Assembly (NCBI RefSeq): GCF_900113965.1
Contig: NZ_FORI01000003.1
Coordinates: 1 to 64,000, forward strand
DNA length: 64,000 nucleotides
Source of the DNA: Treponema bryantii
GTDB taxonomy: Bacteria; Spirochaetota; Spirochaetia; Treponematales; Treponemataceae
Direction: 5' to 3'
This document shows positions 1-9,600 of this stretch, piece by piece. Below the pieces are notes generated by a model that worked only from the letters and a program-made list of their open reading frames with translations, made no database searches and had not been told where the DNA came from. The position numbers were made by a program, and so were the translations under genes. The stretch's first letter is position 1, and the number at the start of each line of letters is the position of its first letter.

Positions 1-114
1 ACTCACCAGTCCGCCGCTCTAGGATTAGTGCAAGCACCAATCTTACCGCTCGACTTGCATGCTTAAGACGCGCCGCCAGCGTTCGTTCTGAGCCAGGATC
101 AAACTCTCCATGAT
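1..114 (-). rRNA. rrs: 16S ribosomal RNA, 5' end only (partial)
   Basis: Read on the minus strand, 107 down to 81 contains the universal 16S 5' signature AGAGTTTGATCCTGGCTCAG followed by AACGAACGCTGGCGGCG. The mature 5' end is placed near 114 by aligning to the E. coli numbering, in which AGAGTTTGATC begins at nucleotide 8. The gene runs off the left edge of the window, so only about the first 114 nucleotides are present, ending in variable region V1. The V1 hairpin (GATTGGTGCTTGCACCAATC type) is intact. The call is firm; the exact 5' end is approximate. Confidence 0.98.
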
Positions 115-286
115 TATTTCAATAGCCCGAAGGCTAATGATCTTCATAAACAGTTCAAACCAGCTTTTATCTATTTGCTGAATTGATTTACAATCAAGTT
201 TCGAGAACCGAAACTTGCGGGTATGTTTTTGTTCGTTGATATAAAAAACATAAAAAATTATTTAGTCAGTTATTTCCTTCCCTGAT

Positions 287-299
287 CTGTCAAAGAACT
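287..299 (-). promoter_or_regulatory. boxA-like rRNA antitermination site
   Basis: Minus-strand AGTTCTTTGACAG resembles the NusB/NusE boxA element (E. coli TGCTCTTTAACA, B. subtilis TGTTCTTTGAAA). It sits in the expected place between the rRNA promoter and 16S. It also contains TTGACA, but no suitable -10 follows, so I favour boxA over a second promoter. Confidence 0.6.
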
Positions 300-316
300 T
301 TTTGTTAGTTCGTTGC

Positions 317-333
317 CGCAACTCAGTGTTGCG
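317..333 (-). promoter_or_regulatory. boxB-like hairpin in rRNA leader
   Basis: A 6-bp perfect stem, CGCAAC/GTTGCG, with a 5-nt loop lies directly upstream of the boxA-like site in the transcribed direction. This matches the boxB-boxA order of other bacterial rRNA leaders. Function is inferred from position only. Confidence 0.5.
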
Positions 334-345
334 ACGGTGAAAATG

Positions 346-374
346 AATATATCCCTTTCACCAAAAAGTGTCAA
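346..374 (-). promoter_or_regulatory. rRNA operon promoter
   Basis: On the minus strand, TTGACA (369-374) is separated by exactly 17 bp from TATATT (346-351), a near-consensus sigma-70 promoter pointing at the 16S gene. A long A-rich tract (minus strand, 386-436) lies just upstream and would act as an UP-element-like sequence. Confidence 0.85.
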
Positions 375-450
375 TAGCGCACCCTGTTTTTTTTGTATTT
401 TTTTTTTACTTTTTTTTTCAATTTTTTTAAATAAATTTTCTGGCTATTAT

Positions 451-622
451 CACCTGGAGGCAGGCTCCCGTGGGAAAGTGTATGAGTCTGCTCGCGAGCT
501 AGTTTTTGCGAAAACAATTCTGCGGTTTTTCTTCGAAAAATCCTCGAATTGTTTTTTATGGCATTCGCCAAAACTCCTCGAGGCAGCCTCATACACTTTC
601 CCACTCCGCCCACCTCCAGGTG
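451..622 (+). repeat. Structured repeat family A, copy A1
   Basis: A long interrupted palindrome. The outer arms CACCTGGAGG (451-460) and CCTCCAGGTG (613-622) are perfect complements. Next come unpaired segments holding CTCCCG (465-470) on the left and CTCCG (604-608) on the right, then a perfect 15-bp inner stem (472-486 with 588-602), then about 100 bp of centre containing further small hairpins. Copies A2 and A3 share this plan and the CTCCCG/CTCCG bulges but have unrelated arm sequences. The short ORFs crossing it on both strands are by-products of the palindrome. The function is unknown; it could be a structured RNA, or a non-autonomous mobile element. Confidence 0.75.
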
Positions 623-720
623 TATCTTCAGAGTTCTTATAAAAAAAATACAAATCTAACTCTATGTTGGGAGATTGCAGGGAATAAAAAATTACGGGCA
701 TCATTTACTCTAAACGGAGT
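623..720. other. Spacer between repeats A1 and B1
   Basis: AT-rich 98-bp spacer. I see no gene, convincing promoter or terminator in it. Confidence 0.5.
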
Positions 721-890
721 TGTGGTAAGACGGGGCTGAAATTGTGGGACGCAGGCAAAATGAAAAAGAGGGCCCCAGGGTTGCGCAATTGTTCTGGCGT
801 AGCCAGAATGAAGCGCGATGGGACCCTGGGAGATTGCTTTTTCAGTTTTGCCATCGCTGGGACCCGCAATTTCAGGCCCGGCTTACCACA
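721..890 (+). repeat. Structured repeat family B, copy B1
   Basis: Outer arms 721-744 and 867-890 pair over 24 positions with two mismatches. The core, 745-866, is 122 bp long and differs from copy B2 (24104-24225) at only three positions. Inside the core, GGCAAAATGAAAAAG (754-768) pairs with 837-852 with one bulged base, CCCAGGGT pairs with ACCCTGGG (823-830), and TTCTGGC/GCCAGAA forms a terminal hairpin (792-808). TGGGAC occurs unpaired on both sides. The outer arm sequence is unrelated to that of B2, yet both are self-complementary and the pairing starts at the same boundary. Function unknown. Confidence 0.8.
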
Positions 891-967
891 GGTCTCGAAA
901 CAGCACTTTTTTTTGTGAAGATCTCGTTGTATTATGATATACTGTTGATATTATGGAGGATTAAAAA

Positions 968-1555
968 ATGAAAACCGCTGCTGTTTTTTTTGCTGATGGC
1001 TTTGAGGACATCGAGGCACTTTCACCCGTAGATTACCTTCGCCGCGCTGGTGTTGAAGTAATTACCGTTGGTGTAAAAGGAACCCCTTTTAATGACACAA
1101 TGATTGTAACCAGCTCTCACAACGTTCCAATGATTATGGACATGAGCCTGGACACATATATGAAAAAATACGGAGATTCAATTCCAGACTGTGTAGTTTG
1201 CCCGGGTGGCGGAAAAGGTGCAATCAATCTTTCTGAATGCACTACTCTGCTTGCTCATCTTGAAAAAGCATGGGACGCAGACCGTCTTGTTGCAGCAATC
1301 TGTGCAGCACCGGCTGTTGTACTTGGAAAGACAAAGATTCCTGCCGGTAAAAAGTGGACATGTTATCCTGAAATGGAAGGTGAATCAAAACCGGAATATT
1401 TAAGTGGATACAGCAATAAGGTTTTTGTTACAGATGGAAATCTTGTTACTTCACGCGGACCTGGAGCCGCAGAAGAATTCGCTATGGAACTTGTAAGGAT
1501 TCTGGCTGGAGATGTAGTTTATAAGAAGGTGCATGATTCAAGCCAGCAGAGGTAG
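968..1555 (+). CDS. DJ-1/PfpI family protein
   Basis: A 195-aa protein of the DJ-1/ThiJ/PfpI superfamily, at the family's usual length. The N-terminal segment AVFFADGFEDIEALSP carries the conserved glutamate (E16) that positions the active-site cysteine. The nucleophile-elbow cysteine is in AAICAAPAVV (about C112). Members act as protein or metabolite deglycases, glyoxalases or redox-stress chaperones; the substrate here cannot be read from sequence. A good Shine-Dalgarno, GGAGG, lies at 955-959, 8 nt before the ATG. TATGATATACTG-type promoter sequence lies just upstream (930-945). It is a single gene, followed by family D repeats rather than by another plus-strand gene. Confidence 0.9.
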   Translation: MKTAAVFFADGFEDIEALSPVDYLRRAGVEVITVGVKGTPFNDTMIVTSSHNVPMIMDMSLDTYMKKYGDSIPDCVVCPGGGKGAINLSECTTLLAHLEKAWDADRLVAAICAAPAVVLGKTKIPAGKKWTCYPEMEGESKPEYLSGYSNKVFVTDGNLVTSRGPGAAEEFAMELVRILAGDVVYKKVHDSSQQR

Positions 1556-1564
1556 TTTAGTTTA

Positions 1565-1633
1565 CGGTGGTTTCGACAAGCTCAACCACCGTACAGTCGG
1601 TTTCAACCACTGTACAGGCGGCTTGACCACCGC
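1565..1633. repeat. Family D palindromic repeat, cluster D1
   Basis: GGTGGTTTCGACAAGCTCAACCACC (1566-1590) is an intact copy of a dispersed palindrome whose arms are GGTGGTT and AACCACC. It is followed by two decayed half-copies to 1633. It fills the gap between the DJ-1 gene and the convergent minus-strand gene. Similar copies recur at least seven more times in this window. Confidence 0.85.
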
Positions 1634-1641
1634 CGGCCAGG

Positions 1642-1959
1642 TTATAACTCGTTTTCTTTCTCGCTGATCTGCTCAGCGAGATTTTTTATTTCTTCCTGAA
1701 TATCATTGAGAATCTTAATATCTTCCGGGTTCTCGCAGGTGATTGAAGCGCCCTGTAAAAGCATCTGAGAAAGTTTTAAACCCATTTCTTCGTACTTGCA
1801 GTCACGTTTTGTTTCGAGTTTATGAATCTCAATTTTTGTTACGCTTTTATCAGTAAAATCCTGAACTTTATCTCCGGCCTTTGACAGTGCCTCTTTTGAA
1901 GCTTGAGTTCCACGAGAGAATAAATCTTTTACCTTATTTCCAATTTCATCAATATTCAT
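1642..1959 (-). CDS. Small helical hypothetical protein
   Basis: A 105-aa, charged, probably all-helical protein with no signal peptide or membrane segment. It starts IDEIGNKVKDLFSRGTQASK and has two cysteines (in RDCKYEE and SITCENPE). The first half looks amphipathic, and the second half reads as a coiled coil ending in EKENEL. The ATG is 2 nt after the stop of the upstream 1559-aa phosphatase gene, and its Shine-Dalgarno (GAGGGTG) lies within the end of that gene, so the two are very likely translationally coupled. A role as a partner or target of the phosphatase is possible but is inference. I do not recognise a named family. Confidence 0.8.
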   Translation of the reverse strand: MNIDEIGNKVKDLFSRGTQASKEALSKAGDKVQDFTDKSVTKIEIHKLETKRDCKYEEMGLKLSQMLLQGASITCENPEDIKILNDIQEEIKNLAEQISEKENEL

Positions 1960-1961
1960 AA

Positions 1962-4900
1962 TTACACCCTCTTGATTGCAAGTAATGTTAAGTCATCAGA
2001 CTGTTCATCTTCCAGCATCTGATCGTAGTCTACATAGTTCACACCAGAAGAATCTTCTGTTTTATGAGCTGCGTAATAATCATACATATTAAAATATTTT
2101 AATAAGAATTCGTCAATCTTTTTATCAATTCTTATATAGTCTGTCTGTGTAACTTTATCTGATTTATAAAGACGGAATACCTTTTCAAGTGACGCAAGAG
2201 CAAGAATTGATTCCTGTACATTTCCCTCACACTTTGTAAAATCAAACTCAAGAGTTTCTGTTGTATTCGGATTATCCTGCTTGGTAAGAATAAACTTTCT
2301 CTTGTTATAAACAGCTTCAATAATCTGCTGTACGCGCTCAGGTCCAAACTCTTCTTTTGCATCTTCCATCTTGATTTCAGTTTCTTCTTCATGAGTTTTC
2401 GGATTCATCTTCTTAACTTCAACTTCATTCTGGCGCACTGTATAATCCAGTTCACGGATTCGGCGGGTTGATTCTTCAATACCGTCAGTATACAGGAAGA
2501 GAATATCACCATGATTCAAAACTGTTTTTTCAACAACAAAGCCGCCGCGCATTGCAACAAGGTCTGAAGTAAATACTCCGGCTGTAGGAGCAGATGCAAG
2601 TGTAAGCACTTTTATCTTATGGCTGGCTGAATCATAAATGTGAACAAGGTTATCTCCGGCATTACACATATAAAGTTCGCCGGTCTTCACATTCAAAAGA
2701 CAGATGATAAGAGTTGCAAACTTACCGCGAAGACCAAGACCTTCAATAAAGTCATTAATCTGTTCTACAAGCTTTTCAAGGTGAGTTCCGTTTTTAGCAT
2801 ATGACCATTTTTCAAAGTATCGGCGGAAAATTGTAGCAACGACGGTCATGATGATGGCCGCTGGAATACCGTGTCCCGAAACGTCGCATTTAATAATTCC
2901 AAACCACGTATCATCAAGTCTCTTATAGTCAAAATAGTCCCCAGATACACCAGATTCACCTTCGTAGTAACCAAAGCATTCAAGCTCGTTATCTTTATAT
3001 TCGGCGTAGGTGTTCTTGTTATTTGCGCCAAGGGCTTCGAGCGGCAGGAAGGCTTTCTGAACGGCCTTACCGTCCATTGCAAGCGCTTCTTCTTCTGCAT
3101 TTGCAACAAGCTCGTGGGTCATGTTATTAACCGCATCGCCAAGGCGACCTACCTCATCGCGCGACTTAATCTCAACATCTTTTCCTTTCAGATTAATCTT
3201 ATTCTTTGTCTGTCCAATCATAATAACGTGCTTTTCAAGTTTTTTGATTGGAAGGACTATCAGTGATGCAAATACATAAGCGCCAAAAATTCCAAAGGCT
3301 ACGGCAGCAATTGCAACTACAAGAGAGAAAATCACAATCTTTCTGATTTCTGCATTAAGGCTGTCGATAAGGCTTTGTGTAGAAAGTTCAAGATAGATTA
3401 CACTGTGAATATAATTTCCCGTAGTTCCCTTGCGGTACATTACCGGTCGATAGAAAATGTAATCTGTGAGACTGCGGTTAAGATTTTCGGTATCGAAGGC
3501 CGGGTATGAGCCGCAGGCTGCTTTTGAATATTCTGCAAGACGGGCATCAAGTTCATTTCTGAGTTCTGCAATTACATCCGAAAGCCTGTCTGCTTCTTCA
3601 TTATCTTCCGGAAGAACTGAAGCATATAAAGATTCAGCTTCTTTTGAAAGGCTGTCAATTTTATCTGAAAGCTCTGCTACCTCTGTAGCAATTGTTTTAT
3701 CAAGTTTTTTCAGTTTTTCAGTTACATCAAGAATTACTTTTTCTGTAAGTTGAGACTCTCCATATACCAGAGAATAATTATCCATTTTTTCACTTATATC
3801 AGAATCGTTTGTAGCCCAGATGTAATTCAGATTTTCAGCTGAATCAGAATCCAGCTGCTGACCTATAATCGTAACATATTTAACTTCATCCATTGCGTCC
3901 TTTTGACCAGGCAAAGCAGAAAGTTCAAGAAGGTTATTTGCAGGGAAGAAATTCTTTACACCAGAATGGAGACTTTCAAGAAGAACCTCAGTTCTGTTTT
4001 GCAGACCGGCTGCCATTGTCTGCTCCTGAAGTCTAATTACCTTATAACCGTTTTCAAGAGAAACGGCTATTACAACTGCGATAATAAGTGAGAAGGTGAA
4101 CGCAATAAGCTTTTGCTTTAAGCTTGGTAAGCGTTTGAAATTTTTCCTTAAGTTCTTCAATGGCATGGCAGCTCCTGTGTAAAGAGAAGCAATTTCTCTT
4201 TGCATTAATTTTTTCTCGTATATATTCTGATGTATATTTATCGTTATAAAAATCAAAGTAACGGCTACAATCATAAGGATGATAAACAGCACAATAAAAC
4301 TGATTGCAACCTTGTATTTATACTGTCTGAACTGCTGGCTCAGACGGCTCTCTGGAACATATTCAGCTTCGATCTTTACTGTACCTGTCTGTGAAATCTT
4401 GAGTACATTGCCTGTAAAGTAAAGGCCGCGGTCAGTATGAAGGAGTCCCACTTTATAAGTGCCTTCATCAAGTTCGGTTCCAAGATTAACATTTGAGATT
4501 CTTGTGTCTGACTGTACCCGGTACTGTCCGTTTGCAGAAGTAAGTACAAGGTCGTAAGGAGCCTTACCGTCTACATCAATATAGATTTCGCGGATGGTTC
4601 CATCGTATGTAAAGCCGCCACCGTTAATTGTAAGGATACTCTCGCCTGCTTCTGTGCGGCTTTGCTGTACGCTTGTGATGTACGTAGACGGCTGAAATTT
4701 ATTCAATATATAAAGAGATGAAACCGGCTCGCTGATGTTTCCAACCTCGTCCACTGCGGCTACGGATATCATGTAAACACCGTTTGCACGGTTGTAGTAG
4801 CGGCTAGTCGTTAGATTTCTTGTCTGGGTCGCGTTGCTGGTTGTGAGACGGCGCACTTTGGTAAGCTGATTTTCATATCGCTGAATAAGGCTTTCTTTAA

Positions 4901-6641
4901 TCTGTTCAACAGAGTTTGCAGAAAGTCTCATAGGATGCTTTTTCGAAACTGCAATTGATTTTGGAATAGCACCCAGATAATCAATCTTATAAAGATATTG
5001 TGCCGTATCTTTTGACGGTGAAGCATTCCATGAAAGGCTGTAATTATTTGATGAAACAAAACCATATTCATCAAGATTATTAAATTCAATTACAGGAGCC
5101 AGTGGAGGTGTAAGGTCAAGATGATAGGTAATCTGTGCCGGCTCAGACCAGTTTCCCGCATAGTCTGCAACTCGGGCAGAAAGAATATAATTACCATCTT
5201 CATTAGCCTTAAGTCTTATTGTATTTTCCTTTGTAAAATGCTCAATCTGCTTTGGAGGCTCTACAGCATTTTCCTTTGCCCAGGTATATGAATATCCAGA
5301 TATATTAGAAGAGTCGCTTGGGAAATTAATCTGAATGCGTACATCTTCTGACCTTGAACTCTTACCCTTCTTAAATGAAAGCGGTGTAAAGTTTGGAGGA
5401 AGAACTGATCTATCTGGAGAAAGAATTGCAATAGAATTTTTTGATGCAGTATTTATCTGCTGCCATATAAACGAAAGAACCTTTATTCCTTCTGCAGAAT
5501 CTTTTGTCACAAGAGGATAAACGAACATATTGGAATTTCTGTTTTCTGCAAGACTTGATTCATTCCAGTAACTTCCGTCTTTTTTTACCATATAAACAGA
5601 TTCACGACCGCGCCTTGTATCAAACCAGGTCATGTAAAGTGCGCCGTTAAATTCAAACATAACTGGCCGGCTCGCATTACCGCTATGAGTAAGCTGCTCT
5701 GAAGTGCCGGCTGTTACTCCGGCAGCCGTTATATTTTCTACCCAGATTGAAGAGTTTACAGAATCTGTTCTTTCCCAGGTAAGATACACCTTTCCTTCAT
5801 ATTCATAAAGAGAAGGTCTCTGGTTCTGATATTCGTGAAACTGTTTTCCACCACGAGATGGAAGAGAACTTCTGTCTGTTACTAAAACAGGAGGTGTCCA
5901 GTTTTTTCCGGCAGCGGAAGAATCAACTGTCATATAAAGCTGATAAGAAAGTCTGTTAGTTTCTGCCGAAGTGTACTGTGCCTGGAATACAACTATATCA
6001 CCAAACGAAGATGGCAAAAGAACCGGAATAAACGGGTTTCTGTAATTCTGAGCAGGTGTAAACTGTGAAAGCTTTGGCCACTTAATACCGTCTGAAGATT
6101 CTGCAGAGAAAATTGTAAATGAGTTTTCCTCACCTACAGATGTAAAGAGTCTGAAAGTATCTGAACCGGTTTTATAAATACGAGGTGCAACAGTAACAGA
6201 AGATAATGAAGGTATTTTTGATTCGGTAAAGCTTTTACATCCGTCATTTGAAACAAATACCGAAAGATTTGAAAGACCTGTCATTACAGCAACAGCGACT
6301 GTCCCCTTCTTTAAGATTGCCGCTGTATACAAATCTGGAACTTCATCTCCAGAATAAATGAAAGGTCCTGCAAAGCCTCTGTTCTCTGTATAGTCTTTGA
6401 GCGATGTATATATTCGAACAGAAATGTATGTCTGATGTGTAGAAGGATCAACTTCCTGCCAGAAAAGATATGTCCGCGCCCCGTCAGAAGAAGTCAAGGT
6501 TACCGGGAAGCGGGAATCTGTATCAGTAATTACGACAGGATTTTCCCAATAAAAATCGGCAGCCGCAATAGCAGAAAACTGAGTAAGAGCTAGCAGAAGG
6601 AGGAAGAATAATTTTTTGAAAAGCGACATATTTTTTCTCAT
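1962..6641 (-). CDS. Giant membrane sensor with HAMP and SpoIIE (PP2C) phosphatase
   Basis: A 1559-aa protein. A signal peptide (1-27) is followed by a large periplasmic region: sialidase/BNR-like beta-propeller repeats (about 30-430), then Ig-like modules (about 430-760). A transmembrane helix at about 775-800, a short cytoplasmic loop, a second helix at about 842-862, a second periplasmic domain, and a third helix at about 1099-1125 lead into a HAMP domain. The cytoplasmic phosphatase has the metal-binding motifs GVSGDYFDY, CDVSGHG (about 1255), NAGDN, LYTDGIEES and the terminal QSDDLTLL. About 150 charged residues are inserted before that last motif, unusual for the fold. SpoIIE/RsbU enzymes dephosphorylate anti-anti-sigma-like proteins; no such partner is nearby. 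It lies 3 nt downstream of the TPR gene and is probably co-transcribed with it. Confidence 0.92.
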   Translation of the reverse strand: MRKNMSLFKKLFFLLLLALTQFSAIAAADFYWENPVVITDTDSRFPVTLTSSDGARTYLFWQEVDPSTHQTYISVRIYTSLKDYTENRGFAGPFIYSGDEVPDLYTAAILKKGTVAVAVMTGLSNLSVFVSNDGCKSFTESKIPSLSSVTVAPRIYKTGSDTFRLFTSVGEENSFTIFSAESSDGIKWPKLSQFTPAQNYRNPFIPVLLPSSFGDIVVFQAQYTSAETNRLSYQLYMTVDSSAAGKNWTPPVLVTDRSSLPSRGGKQFHEYQNQRPSLYEYEGKVYLTWERTDSVNSSIWVENITAAGVTAGTSEQLTHSGNASRPVMFEFNGALYMTWFDTRRGRESVYMVKKDGSYWNESSLAENRNSNMFVYPLVTKDSAEGIKVLSFIWQQINTASKNSIAILSPDRSVLPPNFTPLSFKKGKSSRSEDVRIQINFPSDSSNISGYSYTWAKENAVEPPKQIEHFTKENTIRLKANEDGNYILSARVADYAGNWSEPAQITYHLDLTPPLAPVIEFNNLDEYGFVSSNNYSLSWNASPSKDTAQYLYKIDYLGAIPKSIAVSKKHPMRLSANSVEQIKESLIQRYENQLTKVRRLTTSNATQTRNLTTSRYYNRANGVYMISVAAVDEVGNISEPVSSLYILNKFQPSTYITSVQQSRTEAGESILTINGGGFTYDGTIREIYIDVDGKAPYDLVLTSANGQYRVQSDTRISNVNLGTELDEGTYKVGLLHTDRGLYFTGNVLKISQTGTVKIEAEYVPESRLSQQFRQYKYKVAISFIVLFIILMIVAVTLIFITINIHQNIYEKKLMQREIASLYTGAAMPLKNLRKNFKRLPSLKQKLIAFTFSLIIAVVIAVSLENGYKVIRLQEQTMAAGLQNRTEVLLESLHSGVKNFFPANNLLELSALPGQKDAMDEVKYVTIIGQQLDSDSAENLNYIWATNDSDISEKMDNYSLVYGESQLTEKVILDVTEKLKKLDKTIATEVAELSDKIDSLSKEAESLYASVLPEDNEEADRLSDVIAELRNELDARLAEYSKAACGSYPAFDTENLNRSLTDYIFYRPVMYRKGTTGNYIHSVIYLELSTQSLIDSLNAEIRKIVIFSLVVAIAAVAFGIFGAYVFASLIVLPIKKLEKHVIMIGQTKNKINLKGKDVEIKSRDEVGRLGDAVNNMTHELVANAEEEALAMDGKAVQKAFLPLEALGANNKNTYAEYKDNELECFGYYEGESGVSGDYFDYKRLDDTWFGIIKCDVSGHGIPAAIIMTVVATIFRRYFEKWSYAKNGTHLEKLVEQINDFIEGLGLRGKFATLIICLLNVKTGELYMCNAGDNLVHIYDSASHKIKVLTLASAPTAGVFTSDLVAMRGGFVVEKTVLNHGDILFLYTDGIEESTRRIRELDYTVRQNEVEVKKMNPKTHEEETEIKMEDAKEEFGPERVQQIIEAVYNKRKFILTKQDNPNTTETLEFDFTKCEGNVQESILALASLEKVFRLYKSDKVTQTDYIRIDKKIDEFLLKYFNMYDYYAAHKTEDSSGVNYVDYDQMLEDEQSDDLTLLAIKRV

Positions 6642-6644
6642 ACT

Positions 6645-9600
6645 CTAGCTGCGGGCCTCAATCTTATTCTTCAAGTCTTTAATTTTCTGCGAGTTTGCAT
6701 TTGCAGGCTTTTTCAAAAGCTGATCAACTATTGCATTCGCACCTACTACATTATTATTCTGAAGTCTCTGAATTGCAAGCTGATAAAGGCGTTCATCTTC
6801 TGTAGAAAGTACAGTTGATGTATTACCGCCAATCTTTGTTGTAATTTTATCCTTCAAAGCCATTGCTTCCTGATTATCAGAAACAAGGGCCAGAGCTTCA
6901 TCTATTTTTGAAAGTGCATTCTGAAGTTTTGCTGTATCGTTTCCGGCAGAGTTATAGATTTTCTGTGCATCAGCTACAAGCTTCTTTGCACGGTTTGCAC
7001 CGGTATTACTTACAGGCTTTTGTCTGATTCCAATATCAATTTCTACCTGATAAATCAGATCCTTTAATCCTTTATAATTTGGTTCAAGCTCATAATAGTC
7101 AAGAAGATTTGCATAACCTTCCTGTCTTGTTTCTGCGCTCTTACACATCATTTTTGCCATTTCGATTTTCTGAGCAAACTCTTCATTAAACTTCTGAGGG
7201 TTCATGAGGCGGTTAATTCTGAGTGTAAGAATTGATGCTTCCTGATTCAAAGGATATACGTACTGAAGTTTCTGAATACTGTCGAGGGCACGGGCGAGAT
7301 CTTCTTCTCCTGCAGCACGGTTACCTTCTCCTATCTTACGGCTTCCTTCATCAAAATACTGATAAGCCATATTCAAAAGCTGAGACATTTCCGGATACTG
7401 TGGCGCAGACGGAAGAATCTCACGACCAGTTTTCATTGAAATGGCAGTATTTACAAAGTTCAGGAGGTTTGTAATTTCTTCATCTTCATTAATATTTGTA
7501 ACTGCCCAGCGGATTTTTGCCTGATTCAGATATTTTTCTGCATCATCAAAGCGGCCGTTAAAGTAAGCATCCTTTGCCTTTGTTTTAAGATCACGAACCT
7601 CGCGGACAACATGCTCGTTTTCTGCCTTTGCAATACTTTCACCCAAAGTCTGAAGTTTTGTATCTGTCTGACTTCTGAGTGTCTCATCATTCTGATTCAT
7701 CAAAGCTTCATCATATTTTGTAAGGGCATCCTGAAGCTTCTTTCGTGCTGTATCAAAATCTTCATTTCGAAGAGCATTCTGAGCTTCTGTATAACGCAGG
7801 TCTGCTTCATTACGAGCGAGCTGAGCGGCTGTCATCTGACGGCGAGCTACAGCTCCCTGCTCCTGTGCAGTTGTAATAAGGGCACGGAGTTTTTGTCTCT
7901 GTTGTTCAAAATAAGTTTTTGTTTCAACAACTAAGGCTGGAACCGATTCATCACCACGGCTTCCGTGTGCCGCATAGTTTTCTGAAATTACAGTTTCATA
8001 GTCATCAATAGACCTGATTCCATCCAAAGCTGTCTTTTGAACATACTGTGTAATTGAAAGCGAGATATCCGGATAACTGTAATAAATTCCAAAATCAAGT
8101 TCCGGGTCTGCGTTAAACGAATCTTCATAAACAACTGATTTAGAAATATCTCTATTAAGCTCAGTCAAAATATTCTGAGGAATCTTTGTGAAGAAGCCAT
8201 TGCGGTATTTATCTGCGGAATTACTGTAAGCAAGCACATTTTCATAAACAGAATCTGAGCTGAGCTTGTAATAACCGGTAATTTCGTTCCAGGCGCGGCT
8301 GATAATTCCAGAAGTCTCATCAAAAATCTTATCAAGAGTTTCTGTATAAACTGCAGTAAGCCCGTCAAAGTCTCGGCGACCGGAAGTATTTGCAGCAACT
8401 TCATAAGCCTCAGTCCATGGATAACCAGAAAGCTGCTGTTTATATTTTTCTCCGACAATTGTTGTAAGCTTTGAATTAGATTCAAAAAGGCCTCTTACAA
8501 TTTCACCCTGCTCTTTTATATCAACTTCGTTTCCAGTAATTCTTGCAATACTCTTTTCCTGACTGGCAGCAGTATCCTGAACCTGAGAATAGATTCCTGC
8601 AATTCTGTATGCTTCTGTACAAAGCTTTTCTGCATAATCATTTAATGAATAATAAGCTGCATATGGATTTTCAAGAGTATGAGATTCAGCTGCTGCGAGT
8701 TTATAAATATCCAGTACACGGTCTTCCAGAGAAGAATAACGAGTTACTTCATTAACGAGAGTCTTATTCAAAGAAACTGAATAGCCCCCATATTTTTTCA
8801 GAATCACAGCATATACTGCATCATTCATATTTCCGACAGCATGATTCCACTGTGCATCTACCGCGCCAAGAATACCAGAACCCGGAACTGAATCAACTCC
8901 GTAAACAAAACGGAACATAAAAGGCAGGAACGAAGCATCGGTTGAATCCGAATCAAGTTTCTGAACTTCTGCAAACTGTGTCTGCAGCTCCTGGCCAACT
9001 GTAATAATTCCCTGACGCAGTCTGTTATAGTTTCTGAAGGCATCTTCAACTTCTGCAAGTCTATTTATAGCCTGTTCATACTGCTCTGCTTTTGCGGCTT
9101 TTATAAAATCATTTACAAGGTTATTAAGTCGAGGAAGATAGTTCTTTTCCTCAAACTCTGCAATTCTTTGATCCAGTCTTGCAAGGGTCTGATTAACAGC
9201 ATCTGTAAGCTGAGTATTGTCTTCCCACTGATCGTAAAAGTTGTCGCGGTAAAGCCAGAAGCCCTCTTTTGCTTTTTCAACAGCGGCTACATATTCACCT
9301 TTGCCGGAAAGCTCTGCAGTGGCATTCTGAATCTCAAGAAACAGAGCACGGAAATAGTTAAACTCTGCAGACTTTTTCAAGTCGGCAATAAACTGAAGGT
9401 TCTGGTCTGACGGATGCTTTTCGAATTTTTCAAGCTGGGCCGTAATCTCATATATTTCCTTGTTGTTTCCAGGATCTGTCTGAATCAGTTTGATAAGGCG
9501 TTCAGCCAGAATAGAATACTGATTACGAGCGTGCATGATTCGTTTTATACGGCTTTGTGCGTTATCAAAATTTTCAGGATTTTTTTCGATGTAGATATTC

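Larger units (their letters stand above)
115..345 (-). other. 16S rRNA transcribed leader
   Basis: This is the leader between the rRNA promoter and the mature 16S end, read on the minus strand. It contains a boxB-like hairpin, a boxA-like antitermination site and a strong 9-bp stem-loop at 195-217 (CAAGTTTCG/CGAAACTTG around a 5-nt loop), which may take part in processing. A small stem at 123-136 (TAGCC..GGCTA) lies just before the mature end. No reading frame is believable here. Assignment as leader follows from its position between promoter and 16S. Confidence 0.75.

Noticed and set aside
287-299. Second rRNA promoter based on TTGACA
   Set aside because: No acceptable -10 follows at 16-18 bp, and the sequence and position match boxA better.
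451-622. Integron attC site for family A
   Set aside because: attC sites are also bulged hairpins with variable stems, but the required RYYYAAC/GTRRRRY core boxes are absent, and no integron integrase or cassette array is in the window.
313-739. Four overlapping short ORFs on both strands near the rRNA leader and repeat A1
   Set aside because: They exist because the A1 palindrome is open in several frames; none has a ribosome site, and the translations are low-complexity mirror images of each other.
745-866. c-di-GMP (GEMM) riboswitch in family B core
   Set aside because: GTGGGACGCA resembles part of the GEMM-I motif, but the tetraloop receptor and the GGTAGCGGGGTTACC half are missing, and the symmetric long-hairpin layout does not fit.
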